The notes under the pieces were generated by a model. The model searched no databases. It was not told where the DNA came from and saw only the letters and a list, made by a program, of their open reading frames with translations. Both the position numbers and the translations under genes were made by a program. Of a DNA stretch of 64,000 bases, positions 12,441 to 24,670 are shown piece by piece. The stretch is from Pseudisothecium myosuroides (lineage: Eukaryota; Streptophyta; Bryopsida; Hypnales; Lembophyllaceae). The stretch spans positions 47,893,724-47,957,723 of the forward strand of contig OX637287.1 in NCBI GenBank assembly GCA_951799445.1, in the 5' to 3' direction. Every line of letters starts with the position of its first letter. Position 1 is the first letter of the stretch.

Positions 12441-12934
12441 ACAAGGAATCCACAATGAAACCAAGCTTGTAGTCTGCATCAGGTCTCCAAACCCAAAAGT
12501 TGAGCCTAAATTTAGAAGGATTTTTAAAATGCACAACTTTTTACATTCATAAAATGCTATGTTTCTTTCTGTAGGGAATGGTCTTTATAATAACACTCAT
12601 AATCTCTATTACTTGAATTTTTAAGAACCCAATGAGACAATCTTAAAAAGCTTTGAATCCTAAAAATACACATTATAATTCTATTAAATATGAAAATTAT
12701 ATTTTGGTAAAATAATAAATTCCAACATAAGTTAATTCAATCAATGAGAGATTGACTAATTATAATATTTTGCATTTTTTTATCAAAGTAAAATTGATTT
12801 TTTCAATTCAAAAGACCTCAAGCCAATGAAGACATTTCCTTCTTTTCTCATTGGCCACCTCAAAAGTAAAAAATAATAAATTAGAAAAATAAAATATACA
12901 AATAATTATTGTGGTTTATAATAATTGAATTAAC
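12441..12934. other. AT-rich spacer, nothing recognised
   Basis: No frame longer than noise and no inverted repeat ends were found between the retroelement remnant and the next TTAA element. Confidence 0.4.
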
Positions 12935-12938
12935 TTAA

Positions 12939-13739
12939 CCCCTAAAGGATCATTGTCCCCTTAGGAGACAAATTGAATTTTGGGCAGGTATTCATAGTCT
13001 CAATTTTAGACTTCAATTTTGGAAAAAAAATTTGAAGATAAAAAAACTGATTAGCTTTGTGCAAATTTTTTTTTTCATTTGGTGCCTGGGAACAAAGATT
13101 ATGTCCAAATAAGCTCAAAACAGGGAAGACCAGGAAGCAAAAAAAAACTCAAAAATTTTTAATTTAAATTTTTTTCGTCATAGATTATATTTTTGTCTAC
13201 ATGGAAAGCTTTAATTCATTTCATTTGGATTTGTTATGTGAAAATTATGGACAATCTTGTTTTGGGGGCATTTAGAGCATCTTTTAAAAAAAATAATTTG
13301 TAGGGGTCATTCTTGAATTTTTCAAAAAAAAGCTTCACATGGCTTAGTTAACAATCTCACCTTTGGAATTAGTGTGTTTTAATTCCATCTTGGAGATATT
13401 AATAATTTAGATTTTCCTTTTATCTCGTAATTATCTACTTCTATTGAATTTTTTTTAAGAATGAAAATTAAGTTTTTTTTATTTTTTTTTCCTAGACTCT
13501 CAACTCAATTCCTTACCATAAAGATTTAAGCTCAAAACTTTGTAGCGCAAAAAATTTAAGTTAGAAGGTTCAAAGTCAAAAAATCTAGTCACGCAAGGTG
13601 CTGAAAAATTTGTAATCTTTACTTTAAACGCAAATATCTTGCAATGTGTGGGATCAAAAGTTTTGATTTTTACTCTTTGCAATAGAAATGGCAGTTTTGA
13701 GTATTTTGTGGCAAAAAAAAAGGCCTTGGTCCTTTGGGG
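12939..13739 (+). mobile_element. TTAA-family element, decayed right end
   Basis: TTAA (12935-12938) is followed by CCCCTAAAGG, and internal blocks such as GGGGACAAAT-like, AATCTCACC..GGATTAGTG and TCAACTCAATTC match the intact copy at 53400-54334. The right end reads GGCCTTGGTCCTTTGGGG followed by ATGA instead of TTAA, so it has mutated. Non-coding. Confidence 0.7.
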
Positions 13740-14887
13740 ATGAAGCACTATTTCAATTTCATTTCACATTCATTTGTCACTTTCCTATGACAACATGGTA
13801 ACAAATCTTTGAGCACTACACATAATTTTATCCTAAAAGTGTGTGTGACATCAATATACCAAAGTCACTATTTTAAATAAACTATATTATCGCATTGCAC
13901 TAATTGCCCAAACATAAAATTTGTGGTAGTGAAATAATTCTTCAAGAGACAATAATTTTTTGACTTCACTAATAGAGTAATAGAGTAAGATACGTGATGC
14001 AATGTGAAGTACTATGCCCAATTTTTAAATTCAAAATGCTTCAACATTTGTTTGATGGTATTTAAACATTCATAATATTCCACATGTATTGAAATCATAA
14101 ATTCAAGTCAAAATTTAATAATTTATAATTCAAAATATTGGTCTATGATTTATGTAATAAACTTCCAATGTTCTTGAAAGATCAAATTAAGGACTTGTCT
14201 TTCTGTGAAAATGATCTAAATGTCAATGAGAATTAGGAACATTCCTTGGAATAAATGACGAAGAAATATATTTAATATGAGCAAAACTAATTTGCCCTAT
14301 AAATGATGGAAAAAAATTAGCAAGACTTAAAAAATTAGTTTCACTACAAAATTTTATTTAGTGGAAATTGGTCCAATGTTGTAGTATTTCAACCTACACT
14401 AGTTTAATTATTTTACAAATAGTGTAACTTTGATAAATTATTGTCATTCAATTTAATAGTCTTGACCAACTTAATAGAATTTAAATTCTCAATGCTTGAA
14501 CAAAAAACTTGAAGTAGAATAGTATGGATTTCTTTAGAGAGTGCTAGCATAAGAGCATGGAATCTATAAGCCCATGAGCCTGACTCTAAATTATAGGCAC
14601 CTTCTATGGTTATAGGTGTCTATATTATAAGTATTCATATTATAGACTCTTTCCATGTTATAGTGTATCTATGTTATAGGTACGTGTGTTATAAACACCT
14701 TCAAATGATTTTAGGTACATACCTACAATTAGATTTAAGACTCGTAGGCTTGCGTCTCTGCGCTCACGCGCTAGCATCGTTGGATTTCTCTTAAGACTCT
14801 CCAAACCTCAAATCCTAATATCATAAACTAAATATTCTAGAAGATTAAAAGTATCTAATACATAACAAAGTATCTTAGGTAAAACCG
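13740..14887. other. AT-rich spacer, nothing recognised
   Basis: Only short, low-quality frames are present (for example 14606-14794). A run of TATAGG/TTATAGGTG words at 14590-14700, seen again near 15360-15430, is the only visible pattern. Confidence 0.4.
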
Positions 14888-14891
14888 CTTA

Positions 14892-15754
14892 ACCTCTAAA
14901 TGCTCGAGGCACCAAATTTTGGTATTGACAAAACTTTGAATGGAAATAAAACCTTATTAAATTATTATTTTTAGAAGTTTGTATTTTTGAAAAATTCTTT
15001 TGAAGTCAAAAATCCGATTTTGAAAAGGATGATTATGATTCTTCTATTCAAGATTTTATATGAGGGGGGGGCATTAAAAATCTTGATTTTCTAGTATTGA
15101 GGGCTTTTAGAAATAAGCCTCAAATACACTAGATCTTGGAGAAGAAATCACATTAGACATCCATTTAAAAGAATTGTTGAGTTGATTGTGAGAAGCCGTA
15201 AATTGATTAGGGTTATGCATGTTATGTCCTTTAAGCTAATATTTTTTTGGTGACCAATTTTTCAATAGCTCTAGCATGTAAGCCTAAAAATGCAAGCATA
15301 TGAGCTTTGAACCTGGGTGTAAGTAGGAACTTTACAACCATTGAAGGTGTCTGTAACATACATACCTATAGCATAGGTATCTTATAACTATAGAAGATGC
15401 TTATAATAGAGGCACCTATAACATAACTCCTAGGCTTATGGGCTTAAGTTCCTAAGCTCTTATGCTAGCAACTCTTCTAATCTTTGAGATTTTTAGATTT
15501 GACATATGAAAAGAGGAATGAAAGACTTCAAATTATTTTTATAGCTTTAGCACCCTCATGATCAAGCATTATAATCTTTCAATCCATAAGTGAGATTGTT
15601 GTATTTTTTTTTCATGTAATCTTTAACATATCTAGTGTGAATATGTATAGTTACAATTCTAGAAAAAATTAATAAAATTTATTACAATGTTGCCTTTTGG
15701 TTCAATTTAAAGCAACTTCCAAGAAGCTTAAACAAGGCCTTGGGCATTTAGGGA
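14892..15754 (+). mobile_element. TTAA-family element, second subfamily, copy 1
   Basis: It is bounded by TTAA at 14888-14891 and 15755-15758, with ends CCTCTAAATGCTCGAGGC and GGCCTTGGGCATTTAGGGA. The interior shares long blocks with the neighbouring element at 15771-16413 (for example TGACAAAACTTTGAA and CCTCAAATACACTAGATCTT). The two copies lie in direct orientation 16 bp apart. Non-coding. Confidence 0.75.
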
Positions 15755-15770
15755 TTAAATAAGCAATTAA

Positions 15771-16413
15771 CCCCTAAATGCCCAAGGCACAAATTTTGGT
15801 GTTGACAAAACTTTGAAGTTAAATAAAAACCTAACCAAATTGCTATTTTTAGTAATTTATATATTTTTTAAATTCTTTTTGAAGTCTAATTTTAGGGTCA
15901 AAAAATCCGATTTTGAAAATGATTGATTATGGTTTTTCTATTCAAGATTTTATGCAAGGGTAATCATTGCAATCTTGACTTTCCATAGTGTTGAGGGCTC
16001 TTGGAAATGAGCCTCAAATACACTAGATCTTGGAAGAAAAAACACATTAAAAATTCAATCAAAAAAATTATAGATTTTGAGAAGCCGTAAATTGATTGAG
16101 GTTATGCATGTTAGTTCCCTTAACCTCATATTGTTTTGTTGACCACCTTTTTAGATTTGGCATGTGAAAAGAGGATAGAAAGACTTCAAGTCACTTTCGC
16201 AGTTTTAACACCCTCATGTTCAAACATTATAATCTTTCAATTCATAAGTGATATTGTTGTATGTTTTTTTCCTATGTGACCTCTAACATGTCTAGTTTGA
16301 ATTTGTACAGTTAGAATTTATAAAAAACTGATAAAGCTTATCAAAATGTTGGCTTTTTGTTCAATTTAGAGTAGATTCCTAGAAGCTCAAAAAAGGCCTT
16401 GGGCATTTAGGGG
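15771..16413 (+). mobile_element. TTAA-family element, second subfamily, copy 2
   Basis: The ends CCCCTAAATGCCCAAGGC and GCCTTGGGCATTTAGGGG are near-perfect inverted repeats, and TTAA flanks both sides (15767-15770, 16414-16417). It is shorter than copy 1 but collinear with it. Non-coding. Confidence 0.8.
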
Positions 16414-16542
16414 TTAAAGTTGAGACATTATTGCGATACAATGCATTTCCAATGGAAAGGTCTCAATAAATCAATATAGATTGAAGAAGTACATTTTAGA
16501 TTTTAAATTATTGATCCCCTCATGCCACAATTGCTTTCAATA

Positions 16543-16949
16543 AGGTAGTATGCTGTAAAACCGACCCTCTTCTTCAAACCGACCCTATAAAACTATACTG
16601 AATGGATATGAAGTGGTTCTTAAATGGACCACTTTAGCGATTGATTCAATCGGAAAAAAAAATTCTTTATTGCAGGAGCCAATCATTGGTCTTGATTTCC
16701 TCAAATCACTTTAGAAGTTGCAAGTGGATGCATTTTGAAGACCTAGGGTCACAAATAGGTACCTACAGTAGAAATCTTTGAAAAATCATAACTAATTCAA
16801 AAATACTTCAAAAAATATGAAACCACCTGTGTTACATTTGGCATCTATTTTTTTCTCTCTAGAAAATGAATTAAAAATATTTTTGTTCATGCAAACATAT
16901 GAAAAAGGTGGACCAACCCTTAAAGGGTCACTTTTAGAGCATACTACCT
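16543..16949. mobile_element. TA-flanked MITE, AGGTAGTATGC family, copy 1
   Basis: The ends AGGTAGTATGC and GCATACTACCT are inverted repeats and TA stands on both sides (16541-16542, 16950-16951), as in Tc1/mariner insertions. The interior repeats the phrase ACCGACCCT. A relative lies at 19580-19881. Non-coding. Confidence 0.75.
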
Positions 16950-16951
16950 TA

Positions 16952-17733
16952 CAGTGGCTGGCATAAGTATTCGAGCACTTCAGAAATTGCCATAACTAAA
17001 TGAAAAATTAGATTTTTCCAATAAATTTTAGTCATGTCAAAGTATAAGTAACATACTTGTATAAAATGATTTTTCAAAATTTTTAAAAAACTTTTTTATA
17101 TTTTCTATAATTTAATCAAATTTATTAGTGAAAAAAAACTTTTAATACAAGTAAATTTTTTTAAAGATTTTTTAGTAATTGGACTGAAAATCCTTTTTAG
17201 AATTTTTTGGTAAGAAATTCTCAAACTTTGAAATTTTCTTGAGTGAAATATTATTGACCAAAATCTGACTCCAAATTTCTCTATTTCTTATCATTCACTC
17301 CAAAAACCTCCAAAAAATCATGAAAAATAATATAGAAATATTTAATACACTTTTCAAATTTTTATGATTTTTTGGAGATTTTTGGAGTGAATTATAAGAA
17401 ATAGAGAAATTTGGAGTCAAACTTTGGTCAATAATATTTCACTCAAGAAAATTTCAAAGTTTGAGGATTTCTTACCAAAAAATTCTAAAAAGGATTTTCA
17501 TTCCAATTACTAAAAAGTCTTTAAAAAAACTTACTTGTATTAAAAGTTTTTTTTCATTAATAAACTTGATTAAATTATAGAAAATATCAAAAAGGATTTT
17601 GAAAATTTTGAAAAATCATTTTATACAAGTATGTTACTTATACTTCAACATGACCAAAATTTGTTGGGAAAATCTAATTTTTCATTTAGTTATAGCAATT
17701 TCTGAAGTGTACGAATACTTATGCCAACCACTG
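16952..17733. mobile_element. Full-length palindromic Tc1/mariner-like MITE
   Basis: The element starts CAGTGGCTGGCATAAGTATT and ends with the inverse CCAACCACTG, flanked by TA (16950-16951, 17734-17735). CAGTGGTTGGCAAAAGTATT-like ends are typical of Tc1 transposons. The two halves are inverted copies about 380 bp long meeting near 17345, so it is a snap-back element. It shares its left TA with the preceding MITE. No transposase remains. Confidence 0.85.
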
Positions 17734-18552
17734 TACATGCCTCGTTTTCAAATTGGTTCCCAAACTTTTGAACTTTCCCAATTCCCTTTTTTCTTTATTT
17801 TTCCCAAAAACAAATGAAACGGAATTTCATTGCAAAGGGCAAAGTACTTACAAGGCCGCCAACCACAAGTGGCCTGGCGGCACATAACTTACCTTTCCAA
17901 AACATTTAAAAACTTTCCAATGATTCTACACCGTCGGTTGCTTGGTGCACCAATCCTTCCTAATCTCTCCCTATGGATACAATGGTAACCGTTACTTTGA
18001 GAAGAAAAAAAAGAAAAAAAAAGAAAAAAAAAAAAATCTCCCTATGGAGCATGGATAGATGAGAGGAAAAAAAAAATTGGAACAGATATTATTCCACATT
18101 CCTAAAATCTATAAATAATAAAAAATAAAAATATACAGTAACTTATTGTAACAAAATCTTCATGGGGATTTGCAGTTCTTTTCCAAGAAGGAATCCAGGA
18201 AGGCGCTGATTTTCAAGGTATTTTTTTACTCCGGCACAGTTACAGTCGGTCGAGTGAGGGCTCGCGGATTGGCTTCAGTGTTTTACTCTGAGGTAAGAAG
18301 GTCGGCAAGATCCAGGGAGGATCGACTCCGTCCCCTTATTGCCCCGTGTTTTCAGTTACCCCTGGCTGGACGGAGAAAACAGACAGTTTTTATTTGCCAC
18401 CCATAATATAATTAAATTTGCAAATTTTGAATTCATATTGGTGAGGTGAAGAAATACAAAATTTACTCAACATAAAATAGGGGGCAATTTTTATATTTAT
18501 CCTTGAATGGGGCAATAAGGGGGTCAATCTTCCCTGGCCGCATGGTATCAAC
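17734..18552. other. Spacer with A-rich run and a GC-richer patch
   Basis: 17990-18040 is a run of A with scattered G. From about 18170 to 18400 the base composition is much richer in GC and a 78-residue open frame is present, without an ATG start that convinces me. GAGGTAAGA at 18290 could be a splice donor. I recognise no domain, so this may be a remnant exon or a non-coding transcript. Confidence 0.3.
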
Positions 18553-18788
18553 TACACAAAATAGTGAAATTAGGTTGCCCCACACTAATTTCTCGACATT
18601 TGACACTATATTAATATTTTCAGTTGTTGTTTAAGAATGTATCACTTTTGAATTAGATACTGTTGTATTTGGGACTCATGAACCTCTATGTGTACAAATG
18701 AAAATATTTTTAGAAATATTTGTTGGCTTTAATGGCTTATAAAGTAACTTTTTTGACATAAGGCAACCTAATTTCACTATTTTGTGTA
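18553..18788. mobile_element. MITE with 26-bp terminal inverted repeats
   Basis: ACACAAAATAGTGAAATTAG at the left is matched by CTAATTTCACTATTTTGTGT at the right, with TA at each outer border. About 236 bp, non-coding; of mariner type if the TA is a target duplication. Confidence 0.7.
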
Positions 18789-19577
18789 CTGTAGATTATT
18801 AAATTTCAAACTAACAAGTAGTTAGTGAAGGTCTAATTCAATACCCATGTGTTGAAATTAAATTTCCACATCAGAGTCTCAAGGGATCATGTCAACTCAC
18901 ACCATTCACAAGATGACATGTGGCACTTTTTTTCTTTTTTTTCCCTAGCAAAATGATTTAATTCATAGAGGTTGCGTGCATTTGCAATTTTGCATGTGCA
19001 TAAAGGATCCCAAATGGAAAAGTAGTATTGGCACTTCCTCCGGGTTTTCAATGTTCTCACTTCCATGGAGATTTTATATATTGTAGCCTGAAAAATAATT
19101 AAATTTTTGGAAGCGGTATGGTCTTGAAAATTAATCAGACACTTTAAAGAAAAATTGAACATAAAAAATGTCAAAATATTGGAAAAGATACATGTACACC
19201 TTGATTCCATGACGTCAATTAAATAATGAAAAATCTAAATTCATTTCTCTAACTCTACAACAAACTAAATAGGAACACTAAGATTATTTGAAGGGTTGCA
19301 AAAAGTTTTAAAACTTTATTTAATAACTGTCAAATAACTTATTAATATAAAATAAAGTGTTGAACTAGCCCTTTCAATTTTAAATAATTATTTGGCAAAA
19401 AAGTGTCGAAGGTGACCTCAAGCTACAGTAATAGTCTTTGTTTTTTTTACAAATTCTAGATTTCAGTTCTATTTTTCTATTACAAACCAAAAAAATGACA
19501 AAATCTCATATTTTGCAAGTAAAATGTCTAATTTCAATAAAATCTATACATTTGGAAGAAGTACATTGAATAAGTGG
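18789..19577. other. Spacer, nothing recognised
   Basis: A 107-residue minus-strand frame at 18887-19210 has no recognisable domain and a composition like translated AT-rich noise. I do not call a gene. Confidence 0.4.
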
Positions 19578-19579
19578 TA

Positions 19580-19881
19580 AGGTAGTCTGCTCTTAAAGCG
19601 ACCATTTAAGAGTTGTTTGCCTTTTCGGGGAAGCTAAACTCCTTGAAATAATTTTCAATTTATTTTTGGAGGAAGAAAAATGGAATTGGCATCTAACCCA
19701 AGTCATTTCATATTTTTTGGACCTTCCTAGAATTAGTTACAAATTTTTGAAGTTCAAATGCAGTGGTCACTAAAACCGACCACCTCCTGAAATGTTTCCA
19801 ACTGGTACATTGAAGAAAGCAAAATGTTCCTCTATGTCATGTTCGCTTTTAGAGCCCGCTCGCTTTTAGAGCAGACTACCT
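19580..19881. mobile_element. TA-flanked MITE, AGGTAGTATGC family, copy 2
   Basis: The ends are AGGTAGTCTGC and GCAGACTACCT, with TA on both sides (19578-19579, 19882-19883). It contains the same CTTTTAGAGC and ACCGACCA words as copy 1 at 16543-16949. Non-coding. Confidence 0.75.
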
Positions 19882-19883
19882 TA

Positions 19884-21619
19884 TGCCATTTGGAAAGGTC
19901 GTTGTGTTTAGAATTGTTTTTTGTATTGATTGACTTTTTCTACTTTCACATCAAGTGCAAAACTCACATACTGATAGTTATGTAAATTTTATATATTCAT
20001 AACTCCTAAGGTTCTGTCGCTATGTAAAGAGTTAAGATGGAAAAATTTGTAAGGTAGAACCCTCCATAACTGACCGAATAAGGAATTCCGATATAATCTG
20101 GAGTAGTGAAGGCAAAACAAATATTTTTCAGAGGTACAATAATAGAAATGACATGGATTGCAAAAAAAATGGTAATTTTATCACTTGAATTGAAATTACT
20201 ATAAGTTTTGGGAGGCAAAAAGTGCTTCGGACCCATGGCCAATGTTTGAAAAATTCCAATCATTCAAGAAATTTTTACCTAATCATTATTTCCTACTTTT
20301 TTTTCACAACTTGAGACATGTGTCATGTATTTATTAGTTCCAACCTTGAAAAGAAAAGAAAAAAAACATTCTAAATTTGGTAGAAATACATGCATCTATA
20401 GGTCGGGAATGGGTCAATGGTTGGGAATGGGGAGTCAACCTTATCCGTAACTTAAAACTAAAGGATGCAATCAGTGTTCAAAATGAAAAGAATTTTTTGG
20501 GAGCACCTCGCTATTTTAGTTATTTAGGCTTTGAATCTTCAAAACTTAAACTATAATTGTACAATAAAGTTTCAAGGTTTAAATTTTTATAGTGTTAATT
20601 GAAAATCTTGAAAAAAAATTATTTTTTTTTCATTAATTAGAATTAAAAGTGTTAAGTAGAAGAAGTAAATATGAGACTGAAGGAAAAATTGAATCTTAAA
20701 TAACTCTATGATGGAATTGAAACATGTCACTCTTAACAATAACAATAAGAATGTTTTAGCAAGCAATCTAAACCCTATAGACTTTTTGTTTTGAAAAATT
20801 GTAAACATTAAGTTCAAAAATAAATCCTCTATATTTTTAATTCCAAAAAGATCCTCTCATTATTTGTAGAACAAGACTCTTTTACACTCCTAATTCAAAT
20901 GGAATGAATAAAAGCTTTTCGTGTTGACATAAATGTATTCATTAAGAATCAAAATTTTAAATTTTAATCCCCCCTCCTTCCTACCTAAAATTGAGAATTT
21001 TATTTAAATAACATAAATTTTGCTCCCAAGAACCAAACAAGAAAAAAAAGATATCTCTACAAAACTGGTCTATTCTCATACCTTCCAAAAAATCCCTCCA
21101 AATCCCTTTAAAAATTACATCATAGAAACTTATCAAAAACTATTTCAACTCTATAGTCCTATAGGGATTAAATCCATCAGTCTAAGTCCATTTTTTTAAA
21201 GACGTAAACATATTTGGTAAAATAAAGAGCAAAATTGCTTGAATTCAATACTCGATGGTGACCATGATTTTTTTCATTTTTTATGAAGTGCCAAAGTAGC
21301 AATATAAAATGTTATAGTGGTGCTCCAAATTTCAACATTCATCCACATATTGGATAGAAAATATCACATTAGCACATATCACATGTCCATGAATTTATTT
21401 TCATCCACAATCTAGTGAATTCATCCAAGATTTTTTTAATGTGAAGTTTTTGGCGAAAAACTTTATAATTTGTTGCCATTTTTTAGCCAATTTTTTTTCT
21501 AATGCAAATTGGCACTGTAATGCCAAAATTGAAAAATCCTGATGGTGACATTGTGAAGATTGCTATGGAGTGCTCCCTCCATTACAAAATGATCTTCTTC
21601 TTAAACAAAATGTTTTGGA
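19884..21619. repeat. AT-rich spacer with a TTAA-family relic
   Basis: About 20600-20920 resembles an internal stretch of the TTAA element at 21624-22558 (AAGTAGAAG, GAGA..GAAGG, then the GGAATT and TAGCAAG words in the same order), but has no ends. The remainder shows no gene, only short frames. Confidence 0.4.
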
Positions 21620-21623
21620 TTAA

Positions 21624-22558
21624 CCCCTAAAGGCCCAAGGCATTTTTTCTGCCCAAAAACCATCAAAACTGCCATTTCTATAGCAAGGAGTAAAAAAAAA
21701 TGAAAAATGTTATTTTTGCCACATCTAACCGTAGGATCTTACACCTAACTAGTATGAAAATGTGTGGAAAAAATTTCAGAATTTTTGACCACTCAGATTG
21801 CAAGATATCTGCATTTAAAGTGGAAAAAACAAGTATTTCAGCACATTGTGGGACTAGATTTTTTGACTTTAAACATTTTTCACTTAAAATTTTTGCACTA
21901 CAGAGTTTTGTGCTTTAAATCTTTATAGTGGAGAATTGAGTTGAGAGTCTAGGGGAAAAAAAATATTCAAAAAAAATTAATTATCATTCCTAAAAAATTT
22001 ATTAAGTAGAAGTAGGTACGAGATAGAAGGAAAATCTTAAAACATTAATATATTTTAGATGGAATTAAAATACACTAATCCCAATGGTGAGATTGTTCTA
22101 GCAAGTAAACTAAACCATGAGAATTTTTATTTTTTTTAAATTGCAAAAATAGCATTTAGAAATGATTCCTACAAGTTATTTTTTTCAAGAAGATGCTCTA
22201 ACTGCCCAAAAAACAAGAATGTCCATAACTTTTTCGTAACAAATCCAAATGAAATGAATCAAAACTTTCCAGATAGACAAAAATATAATCTACAAGAAAA
22301 AAAATATTTTAAAAAAAAAATCAAAATTTTGCAAAAATTTTCTTGCTGCCCGGACTGCCCAATTACGAAAAGAAGTAACATATTTGGCCATAACTTTTGA
22401 TTCCTATTTCCAAATGTCTTGAAATTTAGTGCATATGAAAGATATTCCTCGCGCCCACCTTCTATTAAAATTTCAGATTAAAATATGGAAATCTCTAGTC
22501 ACACGGACCTGCCCAAAATTTCTATACGGCCAGAAAACGCATGCCGGTCCTTTAGGGG
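21624..22558 (-). mobile_element. TTAA-family element, intact (935 bp)
   Basis: TTAA flanks both ends (21620-21623, 22559-22562). The ends are CCCCTAAAGGCCCAAGGC and GGTCCTTTAGGGG. Its length of 935 bp equals that of the copy at 53400-54334, which it matches in reverse orientation throughout. The 72-residue frame at 21700-21918 is the same repeat translated and not a gene. TTAA duplication with CCC ends recalls piggyBac transposons, but there is no transposase. Confidence 0.85.
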
Positions 22559-22562
22559 TTAA

Positions 22563-23180
22563 GGTTGAAAATAACATTTTTAAAAATCTGTTTTGAATTA
22601 TATGTAGAGTGTGATGCGCTCCTTGTCTCTCAAAATTTTAGTTTTAAATAAGTTTTCTAAGAATAGTTGTGGCGCTTTGAAAAGTGGAAATTTTGGGCCC
22701 TAAAAATGAAACACCATTAGCCAATCATTTTTGCATTTCCGTGATATTTGTATCCCTCTTGTCTTCCCGCACTGTACTATCGTTCCAAGTTGGCTGGAAA
22801 CTTTGGCTTGATGTACAATAGCAATGGCATAATGTGGAGATTCAGTTCAGTACAATAGTAAGAATGATGTGCAGACTGACACAACTGTATTCATGTGACG
22901 CATGATGCACAAATCTTATACTGTAATGGCCCAATGGGGATTGAGGCACCCCATTTTTTATTTAAAAAAATATTGTGTAAAGTTAGAAGCAAGAAAAAAT
23001 TAACAACTAAATCAGTCTGGTTCAAGCGGATGAAGCTCCTCATTTTGTGTAGCCACTGCGCACATGCAACTTGTGGGAAAGTTGGAAGGCTTCATTTCGT
23101 GGCTCTTTCTTCCACGTCATTGCCATATCACTTGAAGAAAATCAATTTGGGATAAGAAACTAAGGTCAATTAGAAGTTCA
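22563..23180. other. Spacer, nothing recognised
   Basis: An 86-residue plus-strand frame (22895-23155) lacks any domain I know. No repeat ends were found. Confidence 0.35.
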
Positions 23181-23390
23181 TTTTGGTACGGAGGGAGTAC
23201 TATGTAAGTTTGGGATTATGAGCCCATGAACATTTTGGTACAGAGGGAGTACTATGTAAGTTTGGGATTATGAGCCCATGAACATTTTGGTACGGAGGGA
23301 GTACTCTGTAAGCTTGGGATTATGAGCCCATGAACATTTTGGTACGGAGGGAGTACTATGTAAGCTTGGGATTATGTAAACTTGGGATTA
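23181..23390 (+). repeat. Tandem repeat of a 52-bp unit, four copies
   Basis: Units begin TTTTGGTACGGAGGGAGTAC at 23181, 23233, 23285 and 23337, followed by TATGTAAG and GATTATGAGCCCATGAACA; the last unit is incomplete. GTACGGAGGGAGTA is the outer end of Stowaway MITEs, so one MITE end plus flanking DNA seems to have been amplified in tandem. It lies 0.5 kb upstream of the probable RTE1-like promoter. Confidence 0.85.
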
Positions 23391-24288
23391 TTGACCACAT
23401 GGAACTAAAATACTATACACCTATATTATAGATGTGTATATTATACAAACCTTTTTTTAATGAGAATAGGATATCCGCACCCTTTGACCTCAAAAGTTCA
23501 GGCATTCATGCAACTTAAATGATAAGTGCTCAAAAATATGCTCCGCTTGCACTCATCAATCCCTAGCGTGTACAACTCCCATGCATAATTACCCCTTTGT
23601 AAAAGAAAAATATCCAACGTACTACCACGTGTCCAGTTGTGAGCGCCCCTCAGAGTACAGCATATCTGCCCCCAACAGGCAATGCAATTAAAGAAGCTTC
23701 CAACTCCACTTTTTCCGTCGAACCAAGATGCAAAGTACTCGGACAGTCTCCACAAGATGCTAAGAATTTGGTCAAGGCCCCCCCCTACTAACTACTTGAT
23801 AATGGTAACTTGTAGCAACTTACGAATCTACGTCACCTCATTCATCCATCACACCCCTAATTCATCCACATATCCTTAATTCATCCTCACGTGTCCTTAT
23901 TCATTCGTTTGTTCCCCCTCCATCTCCTTCGTGGCCGCAGCAGAATGGCTGTGAAGAATGTCCTGTACATGAACAATACTCCACTGATCTGTCACCTTCG
24001 CCGGAAATTTTGATGCAAGCTGTCGCTGAACGTTGGTTTCGGTGAAGCGCAAGTGGACAGATTCCGAAGCGCCTTCGGTATCCTTCGGCATTCTTGAGTT
24101 TGTGTTTTTGATCGCGCTTCTTTTGAGCTTGATTTCGAGCTCTGAGGTGCGGGGAGGGTTTTGGTTTATGGATTTGGAGGTTGTTCATGGAAGCGGCCTG
24201 CAAGTGAAGCGGTGATTCGGCGGAATCGCAGAGTTTCTGTTGAGGTTAAGAAGCGAACGCTTGTTGCTTCTTCGGCGGTGGTGGAGCA
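23391..24288 (+). promoter_or_regulatory. Probable promoter and 5' UTR exon of the RTE1-like gene
   Basis: This GC-richer stretch precedes the coding exons and ends at a good splice donor, CAAGTAAGT, at about 24289. Two G-box cores CACGTG lie at 23626-23631 and 23889-23894; G-boxes bind bZIP and bHLH factors in plants. I could not place the transcription start. Overlapping frames (24033-24215 plus, 23901-24203 minus) look like by-products of the GC-rich UTR. Assignment rests on position and splice signals, not on similarity. Confidence 0.45.
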
Positions 24289-24670
24289 AGTAAGTTTTCA
24301 TTGGCTTCACTGTATGCTCTAGCTAGACTGTGATTCAGAATCGGTTCAGATTCGCCTTTTTTCTGATTTTGGAGTGTTGTCGTCGTCGTTTAGAGTTTTG
24401 GAATAGATTTAGGGTGGCGGAGTAAGTAAGTTTTCATTGGCTTCACTGTATGCTCGAGACTGTGGTTCAAAATCGGTTTAGACTCGCCTTTCTTCTGATT
24501 TTGGAGTGTCGTCGTCGTTTAGAGTGTTGGAATAGCTTTAGGGTGGCGGAGTAAGTAAGTTTTCATTGGCTTCACTGTATGCTCTAGACTGTGGTTCAAA
24601 ATCGGTTTAGACTAGCCGTTCTTCTGATTTTGGAGTGTTGTCGTCGTTTAGAGTGTTGGAATAGCTTTCG
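24284..24670 (+). repeat. Threefold tandem repeat carrying a splice donor each
   Basis: TAAGTTTTCATTGGCTTCAC begins at 24291, 24427 and 24556 (spacings 136 and 129), followed each time by CTGTATGCTC, TCTGATTTTGGAGTGT, GTCGTCGT and TTTAGAGT.TTGGAATAG. Each unit starts with GTAAGT, the consensus plant 5' splice site. It lies at the start of the presumed 5' UTR intron of the RTE1-like gene (24289-25765). Confidence 0.8.

Noticed and set aside
18887..19210. 107-residue minus-strand frame
   Set aside because: Composition is that of translated AT-rich DNA; no domain or conserved motif.
23181..23390. Regular direct repeats as a CRISPR array
   Set aside because: There are no unique spacers, the unit repeats end to end, and the sequence is plant nuclear DNA.
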